This document shows positions 54,145-64,000 of a DNA stretch of 64,000 bases, piece after piece. Position 1 is the first letter of the stretch; every line of letters begins with the position of its first letter. The stretch is taken from positions 8,251,001 through 8,315,000 of the forward strand of contig CM073593.1 in the NCBI GenBank assembly GCA_037074705.1, read 5' to 3'. Source of the DNA: Zhengitettix transpicula. Its lineage: Eukaryota; Arthropoda; Insecta; Orthoptera; Tetrigidae. The notes under the pieces are model-generated. The model ran no database searches and was not told the origin of the DNA. It worked only from the letters and a program-made list of their open reading frames with translations. A program made the translations under genes and the position numbers.

Positions 54145-56050
54145 TTTAATTCCAACTATCAGCTTTATTTCTGTAAATTTGGCTTAAGAAGAGTAATGGC
54201 AACATTTACTGTAGTTAGTAGAGCAAGTATATTAATTCTTAATGAAGTAAACTAAAAGATAAAGACAAATAAATTCTTAACATAATAGTTTTAAGTTTAT
54301 GTAACGGCGACAAGCGCAAAAGGTCGAGTTCGACACCAAGGACCAAGTTACAAAATGGTCATTAAAACCTTTGGACTCCCAATAATCGCTACATTTTCTT
54401 TCCTATACGAGACACAAATCAGGGGAGTCAACATACTTTTCTTGCAATTGGATGTGGTATTCATCGACAGACGACTGATTAAATCATCGACATCCAGCAT
54501 CTCGTGCCTGATGCTGTAAATATTAGGCCATTGTTCAATCGTAAATGGATCATTTGACGAGTACAACGTGCGTCATTGGCGATTTATGTTCACGGAAGAG
54601 AAAATACGGTATGAGTCGCGAGAAATAGAAAGTGGTGAGATGCGCAGTGGTCCGCTGCTCTGTAATTATAGTGGGTGTAACTGGGAGCTCAAATTAACAC
54701 GAGTCTTTGTTACGACAACTTATTATTGTAAAAACTATACTGAAAACATTGACAGATGAAAATATATTGTGACCAATTCAGGAATTTGTGAAACACCAAA
54801 AAAAACACTCGTCACTAAAAGATTGATAAGCACAGAGACCTTGGTGCTGTCTGTGTAACTAACAACAATACTTTTATCTCCGCTGACTTTCTATATCTTA
54901 CGACCTCTGCTCGTATTTTCAATGAATAATGTATTAATTAAAGGCGTGGAATTAATGAACTACCTGTTTTTCTCAAACCGTGAAACAGTCAAAATGGTTT
55001 AGTGAATTACGTTGGCTAATTTAAAGCATTTATTTTAAAATTATATTATATGATAATAATAATCATATATGTTGCCTTTGTGACCAATGAAATACACTAC
55101 ATAAAATCGATTTATTTCAAAATATTAATCCCTAAAAAGGAAAATAGCTTAAATCTTATTCTAACATCTGCGACCCAAGGCACCCTACCATAGAAATTAT
55201 CAGTGACTACATAATTTTGCGTCAATTTGTGTTAGGACAGGTGCGTTCCGCATGTGTAATTAAACTGACATTTGCAGCTCACGTTTTGCTGGGTGAGTCG
55301 TGTTTCTAGCGACCGTGTTGGTAGCGACCAACATAAAACCGGCTCCAACCGTTACTGTTGCTGCTAGTCTTAAATTACAGTGTTAGTCAAATAAAGTTAT
55401 TTTGTGAATTACATTCATTATATGGTCGCTACGAACACAGTTGTTAAAAACGCAACAGAAGCTGCTCAGTGAATTGGAGCGAGTAGTCTATTTGCAAGAT
55501 TTTTTTCTCAAACGTTTTTTATTGTGTTTGTAGTAAATAAAGTCACGAAACTTTTAAGGTATTAATGGATGATTTTTTGGGGGTAATTGCATATTAGTAT
55601 CAGTGAGATCGGCGTTAGATCAACTAAAATGAAACTTGCAAAATAGCACACGCTGGAGATCGTTCTCAAAATAATGACGTTTTTAATATACTTCCAAATC
55701 CAGTTTCAGCATCAGCGACTACAAAGTATAAGTCATGGGTGTGCCCTGGATTTCGTGTACCACATTAATTACTCAAATGTTTAAGATTAATGAATTTACA
55801 AATTCGAATATTTCTCTAATATAGCAACCAATTTGATCTAGTCTAGTCAAAATCTGAAGGCTAAATGTTTTTTGTTTCTCATTTTAAAATAAATTGAAGT
55901 AATATTAGAACCTCATATTATTTGAAATTTGATCCTAATAATTAATGTTTCGATGTAACTGAAATTTGAATTTAACAACAACAAAATTTCAATTTAAAAT
56001 TAACAATTTATGTAAAATGTTTCCCTCGAGTATCGTATATATATGCTAGT
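54145..56050. other. No recognisable feature
   Basis: 54348-54566 (minus) is a 72-codon ORF (FTIEQWPNIYSIRHEMLDVD then DLISRLSMNTTSNC) that looks protein-like but has no family that I recognise and no clear splice sites. The rest is AT-rich. Confidence 0.4.
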
Positions 56051-56059
56051 ATTTGGAGC

Positions 56060-56575
56060 AAGGTCTTCAATCGCGCACTTGTAACGCGTGTATTTTGGTT
56101 TTAATTTGCTTTGTCTTCGGAAGTGTTGTCTGCTGTAGTTTGGAGAATTCGAAATCGTGCATTGGCGGACGGATGCCAGGAGTTGTTTTCTGTGAAATGT
56201 TGGAAGAGGTGTGCGTGGGGATGGAGGAGATAAATATTTCCATCCAAATAATTTTCGTGTCCTGTCTCGATTGTTGGCCTCAACATGACTGAATTGTTGG
56301 CCATTGTTGACTACAGAACTGCAGCTTCGTGTTATAACTCTTGTAACAATGGAAGAATCAGTGAAACAATGACATTTCTACCAAGTTTTATAATAATGAA
56401 AAAAGTAAAAAGAATGGGATGCTAAAATGGAGGGAACTTAAATATGAAAACTAAATGAGTTGAAGTGTATTCACGATGTTTATGAGCAAGATATGGGAAG
56501 CTTCTTAAAGTACGACGGCAGAGATTGGCAATATGGCGCACGTTTGAATTTAACGGACCGCTCGTAATAAAATGA
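56060..56575 (-). repeat. ~480-bp interspersed repeat, copy B (inverted)
   Basis: Matches 40646-41140 on the opposite strand. The 67-codon ORF is kept (56304-56101, minus, starting MANNSVMLRPTIETGHENYL) with a few amino-acid changes relative to copy A. Confidence 0.85.
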
Positions 56576-56724
56576 GTCAGTCTGGTCGATGCGCTACTGA
56601 GGGACAGTTGTTGGTGATGAACTCCGCTCATAGTGCAGTTGCATAATGCAAAAAGGTCACAAAGCACAAAAGCTGTGAGGAGCGAGAATTACGTGCCACG
56701 TCTTCCAGTACACAAGTGGGCAGC

Positions 56725-56865
56725 ACGAGTACGTCGCAATAATCCGGGAGGACGACGCCGTAGCCAGTGGTCAACCCCTGAGTCGACGCCTTAGCCAGTA
56801 CGTCGCAACATAATCCCGGAGGCCGACACCTTAGCCAGTGGTCAACCACTGAGTCGACGCCATGC
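56725..56865. repeat. Tandem duplication, ~69-bp unit x2
   Basis: gtacgtcgcaataatccggg at 56728 recurs as gtacgtcgcaacataatccc at 56797; both units continue with gccagtggtcaacc and tgagtcgacgcc. Confidence 0.8.
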
Positions 56866-57254
56866 AGTGGTCCTGACTGCAGTTAACCCGTTCTGCCAGG
56901 TGGGAGATTCGGAGGCGTCAGTACGTTGGTTACGAGAGCTACAGCAGACGAACAGAACACAGAAATAGCAGTACGTATTTGATAACGGGCAGCTAATATC
57001 TTCTACGTAATCCACAGGTGCCTAAGATAAGAGTTTTTCATGCTTAACTGTAATAAACTTATATAAACTTATATAATATTCTTTAATGGTCAATATTTTT
57101 TGATTTAACGTAAAAACAAACAGCCCCAATAATAATTATTTACACACTCAACCCATTCCTAATAAAGTAAATTTGAATTAATTAAATTTTTATAATTTTC
57201 GTGGTATATTGATAACAGGCCGTAAAGAAACGTGTGTCGTTGTAGTATATTGTA

Positions 57255-57600
57255 ATGCCTTTGAGGAAAGGCATTGTTTCTGATAAATGGTCTGGACTGC
57301 GAAGGGACAGTTTGTAATGTTTACTTAGGACAGTTCTTGAGAATTCGGAGCAATGGACGTGTGCGGGTGGCCTGTCGCAAAATAAATCTTTGAGGAAAGG
57401 CATTGTTTCTGATAAATGGTCTGGACTGCGAAGGGACAGTTTGTAATGTTTACTTAGGACAGGTCTTGAGAATTCGAAGCAATGCACGTGTGCGGGGGCC
57501 TGCCACAAAATAAATCTGTTAAGACAGGCATTGTTTCTGATAATGGCCTGGACAGTTGAAAAGACATTCTGTAATGTGTTTATTTAGGTTCTTGGGAGCG
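57255..57600. repeat. Tandem repeat, ~132-bp unit x2.6
   Basis: tttgaggaaaggcattgttt at 57258 recurs at 57390, and a diverged third copy starts near 57517 (agacaggcattgtttctgat). Units contain tgtgcgggtggcctgtcgca and gaattcggagcaatg. The minus-strand ORF 57182-57508 is read from the array. Confidence 0.85.
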
Positions 57601-58330
57601 CTGGTCGTATGAGGGTGAGAAGACAAGTCTAAAGTAATTGAGGGTGCAGTTTGGGCGGTCTGGAGAATTTAGAACAGCGCACGTGTGAGTCCGGGTGAGA
57701 AGACAAGTGCAAAGACAAATTAGACCTGTCTCGATTGTCGGCGTTGGGACAAGACAGAGTGGCTAGATATTTGCTAGCTAAGGAACTGCAGCTGCAGAAT
57801 GTAAATCTCGGGATAATGGAGAAAACTGTCAACGGGCAGTTGCGACGTAGTTTAGGGAACAAAGGGAAAAGGAAGGGACTGGGATATATAAAGGGAAGAT
57901 AAGATTTTTGGAAGTTAGTTAGAGTGGGAGAGGGGGCTGTGAGCACCGAGACTGAAGTTAGTTGAGTGTTGGAGTTAGAGTTGTGGAGGCGTACGGCGAG
58001 CACCGAGAATGGAGAAATTTTGCAGCCTGCGAGAGAAATAGCAAAATTATTCAACGATAAACATTAATGTATGCAGAAGTCTAATCTGTTGTAATATCAA
58101 AATTTGACCACTGTCTTCGATGGTAGGAGACCAGGACATTGCATCCAGCGTCAAGTAGTTTCACCACGAGCAAGTGAGATGTCCTTCACGAACGGAGAAC
58201 CAGCTTTCATCAAACCAACAGTGTGTGTTAGAGTCAGTGTTTAAAACGTCCAGTATATAAAGTGTGTGTGTACGAACGAGCCAAATTTTCCTGAGTAATC
58301 GTAAGTTGAAATTTCATGGTATTAATATGT
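57600..58330 (+). other. Purine-rich region with two TATA-like boxes
   Basis: ggatatataaaggga (57880-57894) and gtatataaagtgtg (58252-58265) are each followed by possible start regions, in a GA-rich, GC-richer context unlike its surroundings. It may be an LTR or a promoter region of an element; no downstream ORF supports a gene. Confidence 0.3.
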
Positions 58331-58334
58331 GTAA

Positions 58335-58935
58335 ACGGAATTAAAAGATACAGTCAGATATCGTTCTTTTCTTTTGTGGTAATAAAATAAACTCTTTAAA
58401 TTTAAAATCAATCTGGTAGAATAAGTTTGTCAATAATTTTCGTCTATGTTTAGACAAATAAATATTTCTTTTTAATTTAAAGATAAATTTGATTATTTAA
58501 ATGTTCTGTCCGTTATCAAACCCAGTAAAGACCCATGAGAGAATGAGATCCTTTTTATAATTTTAAATTGTATAATTGCTAATTTTCGATAAATAAATTT
58601 TGTTTGTTATAAAGTTTATAATTTTTCATTTATTGAGCATCATATTTGATTATTACAATACATATTCTTCTTCTGATCAGTTCCACTATAATAAATGTTT
58701 AAAATGATCACCTGAGACCAGAGCTGGAATCTGCGTAGCAAGAAGTTCATTGTGTTTGCTGGAACTGCAAGAAATCTTGCAATTAATTCCGCCAATGAGT
58801 CTACAGGGGTATCATACACTTTGCTTTTCATGTGGTCCCAGAGAAAGAATTCATCAATAAATGCCCGATAAATATTTAATACAAACTCAAGAAATTAACA
58901 GACAATAACTTATAATAAATTAATTTTGAACAATA
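58335..58935. other. AT-rich, no recognisable feature
   Basis: The short ORF 58640-58831 (minus) has no domain. Confidence 0.45.
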
Positions 58936-58939
58936 AAAT

Positions 58940-59430
58940 TTAAAAGAGAATAGACATTTCGATCAACTGTTGTAAACTTCGTTAATACTAGAGACAGACT
59001 GAAGAGATATAGTCAAAGTTACAAAAATATGAATACAAGATATAGATTATCAACCATCATAAATATTGTTTAAATGAGAAGTGTCTTGTTTAACAATTAA
59101 AGAAAATTTGTTGTACTTAATATGGAAACTTATGAGATTAACCTTTTATTAAAATTAGTTTCCTTATCTACAATAATAGTATTATCAAAATTGAAAGAAT
59201 GATTAAGATTCAAACAATGTTTCGTAATGGGAGAATGTCATAAGGTAGACAATTTACATTGGTTTTATGTCCCTTAATTCTAGTTGACAAATATAGTTTG
59301 GTCCGGCCGATATAACAGAATGAGCAATTATTGCAATTAATTTTATAAATAACATTATGGAACTCTGTGGCATTAAGACGATCATTACGTTTTTTTAACA
59401 AAATCAGACAAAGAATTAACCGATTTAAAA
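58940..59430 (-). mobile_element. Penelope-like element 3' part: GIY-YIG endonuclease and decayed ribozyme end
   Basis: On the minus strand 59401-59210 reads NVIYKINCNNC..CYIGRTKLYLSTRIKGHK, the cysteine-containing GIY-YIG endonuclease that follows the reverse transcriptase in Penelope-like elements. After a frameshift it goes on with CLNLNHSFNFDNTIIVDKET and NFNKRLIS, the usual end of the domain. Further 3', at about 59000-58950, aacgaagtttaca...gatcgaaatgtc resembles a decayed hammerhead core. The reverse transcriptase is not preserved upstream. The enzyme would nick target DNA for priming; this copy is dead. Confidence 0.8.
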
Positions 59431-59479
59431 ATTGCAGAGATATTTAGTTTTTTGAATAACATTTAAATTTTTTGTAGAT

Positions 59480-61325
59480 CTAATAAATAAAACAGTGTGT
59501 TTGTATATATATTTGTATGTATGTTCCTTATACAAACCTACACCGGTCGAGCAAATTTCACCAAATTTCGTACACGTGTTCTTTGCAACCAGGAAAATAA
59601 CACTGTCGGGGTGAGATAGTCTACCAACCCCAGTAACGGGGGTGGACTGGGTGGAAATATTCAAACATGTTAAAACAGCCGCCATTTGAGTCTGATAAAT
59701 ATTTTTAGGGGTCCAAAAAGATTTATAGTGTTTCTATCGATGTTATCTGACTATAATTTCAACCCCCGTACATCATGGGAACGGAGCACCCTTAGGATTG
59801 GGGGTGGACGCGTGTTACAAGAAAATGACGCTAATACAATCGAGATTGGAGTCAAATCCAGTTTTATGGATGTAGCTGAGTTTAATAATGACATTCAATT
59901 TAACCCCCAGGGGCGGTGCTATACGGGGGTAGAATTTTTCTAACAGGTTAAATGGTCGATATTTGCATGGAATAAATAATTGTTGAGGTCAATGATGTTT
60001 ATAATATATCTACCGATATTGTTTGTAAAATTTCAACTACTTTCGGCATAAGAGATAAGCGCATATAGGGGTTGGGGTGGAAATATTAAAACATCCTATA
60101 TTTTAGGCAGACATATTATTAGGTATAAAAAATCATAGTGTTTCAATCGATGTTATCTGAGTATAATTTCAACCCCTTACAACTTGGAAAAGGAGCACCT
60201 TAGGGGTTAGTGGTGAACGGGCGTTACAAATAAATAACGCGAATAAAACTGAGATTACAGTCAAAACCAGGGTTTTGGATGTTGCTGAGTTTAAGTATGA
60301 TATTCAATTAGCCATCTAACCGCCGGATGGACGGGGTGGAAATATTCAACCACGTAAAATGGTCGATATTTGCGTGGAATAAATATTTTTTCGGGGTTAA
60401 TTAGATTTATAGTATTTCTATCCATGTTATGTGTGTAAAATTTTAACCCCTTGTGGCATGAGGATTGAGCACGTTAAGGGGTTGCAGTGAATAAAGTAAA
60501 TAATGCGAAAACAACTGAGATTCGAGTCAAATGTAATGGATGTCGCTGAGTTCATTTATGACAATCTGGGCAACGCTCGGAGGTAGAATTTTAAAATAAG
60601 TTAAGAGGCCGTATTTTGCGTCGAATAAATATATTTCGGAAACAATGAGATTATTAAAATTTCTCTATATGGTCTCCGAATATAATTTCAAACCTTTCGG
60701 TATGGGAGGGGAGCACGGGTAAGTGTGGAGGTGAGTTACAAGAAAATAACGCGAAAACAAGACATTCGAGACCAATCGGGGTTATGGATGTTGCTGAATT
60801 CAATTATGACAACCTGGGTAATGCTTAGAGGCGAACGAGGGTGAGTGAGGCTGGGCGGACGTGAGAAGGGGTAGAAATGTTCAAAAATATTAACCTACCC
60901 ATATTTGCGGCAAATAAATATTTAGCGGGGTTAATGACACTAATAATATTTTTTAATATATCGTGTGTATAATTACAACCCCTATCGACTTGAGAGGAGA
61001 GAACCATGAAGGGTAGGATGGAGTTGAATTACACAAAAATAACGCAAAAAACCGATATAGGAATCAAATCCGGAGTGTTGGATGCCTCTGAGATTAATTA
61101 TGGCATTCAACTTGCAGTTTAACCCCCACGGGTGGCGCTTAAATGAGGTAGAAATTTTCAAACATGTTAATCGACCCACATTTGCGTCTAAATACAAATA
61201 TTTTTCAGTGTCATTTAAATTCATAATATTTCGGTAGATATTCTCTGTGAATAATTTCAATCCCTGTCGCCATGGAAGAGGTGTGGTTTTGTGTTGTGTT
61301 ACATGAAAATAACCGAATAGACCAA
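59480..61325 (-). mobile_element. ACAT-type element with long internal array (~250-bp unit, ~7 copies)
   Basis: Minus orientation. The conserved 3' block (complement of caaatttcgtacacgtgttc, 59565-59584) lies beside a tatgtatgttcc tail at 59515. Going up, units recur near 59640, 59915, 60085, 60340, 60590, 60850 and 61130, each with the order gatggacggggtggaaatat, aatatttgcgtsgaataaat, ttatagtrtttctatc, atttcaacccc, gagcac, aaaataacgcgaa, gagattsgagtcaaa and atggatgtygctgag. No ORF of note. Confidence 0.8.
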
Positions 61326-61329
61326 AATT

Positions 61330-61505
61330 CGAATGAGGTTAAGGGGCTTTTACACGTGAGAGCAACTCGCAGCCGGAGCTCGAGAGTTACTTTCATAGTA
61401 GAGTGAAATTCGGCCGAGTTCACTCTCCAAGAGCAACTTTCAGTGGCAAATCTCGAGAGTCCGCTCAGACCGTTTACACGCACGCAGTCAGTTCTGTGAG
61501 TGATT
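61330..61505. other. Unassigned GC-richer stretch
   Basis: gcttttacacgtgagagcaa and ccgtttacacgcacgcag bracket about 150 bp and could be the ends of a small MITE, but they pair only over cgtgtaaa. No firm call. Confidence 0.3.
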
Positions 61506-61507
61506 TT

Positions 61508-61630
61508 ACCCGGGGGCCCTTGGCTACATTTTTTTCTCTACCTATCCGCCTCCCCCCCCCCTTCAAATCCCTTCCTATGCTATTAAAGGGAGTTACCACC
61601 ATGTGGATTACCCTCATGTAAAAAAAAAAC
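61508..61630 (+). mobile_element. R1 retroposon copy 13, short 3' fragment
   Basis: cccgggggcccttggctaca to attaccctcatgt followed by 9 A. Only the last ~120 bp, with the terminal agcctgttrccct lost. Confidence 0.8.
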
Positions 61631-61639
61631 GAAAAAGAG

Positions 61640-61975
61640 AAGTAGCAGCAGATTTTTTAGTTTTTTTATATCTTCAGTACCACTTCCACACTTTTTATTT
61701 TTAATTTTTTAAGCTCGTGAAAACCCTCTAATTAAAATGAAAACATGATTATTATAAAGGATTGATAATGAATGTAGGTATTGATTCAACCTAAAAATAT
61801 TTTCTTGGTCACCAAAATCCTGTGTTTCTGTGAGCAGCGACTGCGAGGTGCGATGACGTCATTGGACAGCAGATACAATGTTATCTGTGAACGATATTTA
61901 ATAAAGATTGATTTTTACGTCTGTTTATATGAAATAAATAATGCAGTTTTTTTACCAATACCAGAAAATTTTATT
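61640..61975. other. No recognisable feature
   Basis: AT-rich, no ORF with domain (61781-62134 reads into the next repeat). Confidence 0.4.
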
Positions 61976-63015
61976 AATTTACTAGCGGGTGCCCGGCGTT
62001 GCCCGAGATGTCATTTATCCATAACCCCCGATACACTCCAATTTCGGTTGCTTTTGCGCTATTTTTATGTAACGCTCCTCGATCCTCTACCCCCACCCCT
62101 AGGCGTCCTCCCCTCTCATACTGAAAGAAGTTGAAATTATACACAAACTTCACCAGCAGAAATACTATCAATTCCATTAACGCCTGCCGAATATGATTTC
62201 CACACGATCATCAACCGGTTAACATGTTTGAAAATTTACAACCCCTCGTTGGGAATGTTAAACGGTAATTCTAATGTCATAATTAAACTCATTGACATCC
62301 ATAATACTTTCAATTGAATCTAATCTCGGTTGTATTCGCGTTATTTTCTTGTAACGCCCGTCCACCCTTACCCTTAAGGGCGCATCCCTCCCAAGCCCGA
62401 AATGGGTTGAAATTAAACACGGAGAACGTGTAGGGAAATTTTATGAATATCATTGTTCCCGAAATATATTTATTTGATGCAAAATTCGGTTGGTTAACTT
62501 ATTTTAAAAGTTCTATCCTCCGCCCAACCCTTCCTACCCAATCCTACAACCGCGCGTTGCCCAGATTGTCATAAATGAACTCAGAGACATCCATTACCTT
62601 TGAGTTGACTCGAATCTCGGTATTTTTAGCGTTATTTACTTGTAACCCCCCTCCACCGCCACCCCTTAATGTGTTCAACCCTCGTGCCACAATGGGTTAA
62701 AATGAATAAAAATCACATGAGTAGAAATACTATAAATCTAATTAACGCTGAAAAATATTTATGCAACGCAAATATCGGACATTTTAGAATGTTTGAAGAT
62801 TTCCACCACCGTCCACCCTTGCTCCTGGGGGTGGTAGGCGTGTTACACCCACACAGTGTTTGTTTCCCTGTCGCAAAGAACACGTGTACGAAATTTGGTG
62901 AAATTGCTTCGAGGTTGTAGATTTGTAAGCGGAACATACCCATCCATATACATACCTCTGTATATACATACATTTATACACACATACATACCCGCATAAG
63001 GCAATTTTATATTAT
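61976..63015 (+). mobile_element. CTAGCGGGTGCCC...(ACAT)n element with ~4 internal units
   Basis: Start box ctagcgggtgcccggcgttg (61981), units near 62010, 62250, 62560 and 62760, the 3' block cacgtgtacgaaatttggtg (62881-62900), then acatacc/catac repeats and a ttatattatagaagc tail. It lies in opposite orientation to the element at 59480-61325, so the two form a divergent pair. Confidence 0.8.
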
Positions 63016-63022
63016 AGAAGCT

Positions 63023-63040
63023 ATATATATATATATATAC
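63023..63040. repeat. (TA)n microsatellite
   Basis: Short alternating TA run at the edge of the ACAT element. Confidence 0.85.
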
Positions 63041-63148
63041 ACTATTTAAAACAATTACTGAATTTGTAGATATATAATTTTTCCATCTGAAAATAAACTA
63101 TTTGGTGGTTTTAGCAATGTGCAGTTGGCAGCATTGTATAAAATTAAT

Positions 63149-64000
63149 GCAAAACATTACGAAATACGCTGCCTTCAATAGAAAAATATCAATTTTGAAC
63201 ATTTAAGTATTGTTTTTATCATAATTCTATGTATATTCCAGTGCGTATTGCAAGATTTAATTAGGCAACATATTGGTCCCTGATCCCGTTAAATACGTCA
63301 AAAGTCAAGTTATTTAAAAGAAAATTAATGCCATGGATTGTATAACCTTTCATAATAAATTATATTTATCACTCGATGTGGTATTGGTACATTTAATTAT
63401 ACTTATTATTCAATCAAAAGATTACTGCTTTACTTCATTTCTCATAAATTGTACATCAATAACGTCGTTCCAAAAATGGAAAACAAATATTGCTATCCTA
63501 ACCTCAAATTTTTGTTTCACGACACAAATTGCACGTAATAATTTGTTTACATTTATACAAATACGTTGCACAAAGTACATTAATTGAACTATTATTTCCA
63601 TGTAAATATTCCGTGTTCGATAGTGCATTAATTTAATAGCTATAAGATACATAGAATTTTATTGCAAATGTCAACAAACATACCATCGTTATTCTTTACA
63701 AATAGAATTCTCCGTGAATATTGCAACATATAATTGTCAGTCAGTCGTACCTTAGACAAATCTTATTATCTTCTGAAATATTATACAGGATACAATAGTA
63801 CGTTATATAATGAAATTTTATAATCTCGGCCGACACATATTTGAATGTACTATAAGGCGCCATATTGGCTTTATTAAATATAGCGGCGATAATTAACTTT
63901 TCCAAATTAACTTTCCGCAAGGATGGTAAAGTTTTTTTATTACTATTCGATGGAGTATTACTGGAAAAAATTTTACTTTTTATTCAATCAAAATATTTCT
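63149..64000 (+). mobile_element. ACAT-type element, internal part, runs off the window
   Basis: caaaacattacgaaatacgc onward matches 35566-36430 closely to the end of the window. The start box seen at 35534 is missing here, so the copy is 5'-truncated. ORFs in it are on both strands and not conserved in frame. Confidence 0.8.

Noticed and set aside
54348..54566. Possible host exon on the minus strand
   Set aside because: Protein-like composition but no recognised family and no convincing splice borders.
61330..61505. MITE with cgtgtaaa ends
   Set aside because: Inverted match is only about 8 bp and no target duplication was seen.

Overview
This is a gene-poor, AT-rich stretch of nuclear DNA from an animal, most likely an insect. 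The evidence is introns with GT/AG borders, mariner, Jockey/CR1-like, Copia and Penelope-like elements, tRNA-derived SINEs, AT and ACAT microsatellites and no operon-like structure. The TNFR-type exon and the transposon mix suit a large-genome hemimetabolous insect (cockroach-like is a guess). No bacterial, CRISPR or phage features are present.

Host coding content is small. (1) A multi-exon gene for an unrecognised secreted protein runs on the + strand from 34351 to the stop at 43738. Six exons join in one frame, including a 27-nt micro-exon, a signal-peptide-like first visible exon and a natural stop; the initiator exon lies further upstream and was not found. Its introns are filled with repeats, including a complete but dead mariner (42133-43325). 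(2) One GC-rich exon with TNF-receptor cysteine-rich repeats lies at 25793-26122 (+). No other host gene could be supported.

Mobile DNA region by region. 1-1055: minus-strand LINE. 3305-4430: dead mariner. 6530-7680, 14205-16220 and 20290-21385: about 1-kb TGTAAT/ATTACA elements seated in TA microsatellites. 9270-23507: first half of a high-copy A-tailed retroposon family (called R1 here; 13 copies in the window). 23644-25302: 5'-truncated LINE with open reverse transcriptase and a perfect 12-bp target duplication, inserted in an older LINE. 29480-30190 and 52622-54140: LINE remnants. 31794-33007: 177-bp minisatellite. 34455-36720, 39243-40215, 44040-44480, 46650-47010, 59480-61325 and 61976-63015: retroposon-like elements ending in ACAT repeats, several with internal ~250-bp arrays. 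48774-52554: Copia element with LTRs, 6-bp duplication and three later insertions. 45383-46047: MITE. 58940-59430: Penelope-like GIY-YIG remnant.

The most interesting thread is a set of hammerhead-ribozyme-like motifs (1085-1150, 10040-10090, 10929-11046, 14070-14160, 44600-44660, and decayed ones at 13951, 20150, 31500, 45660 and 58955). The 10929-11046 copy is enclosed by a 36-nt inverted repeat. A Penelope-like endonuclease remnant in the same window supports, but does not prove, a retroelement origin. All calls are by eye; no search or folding was run.
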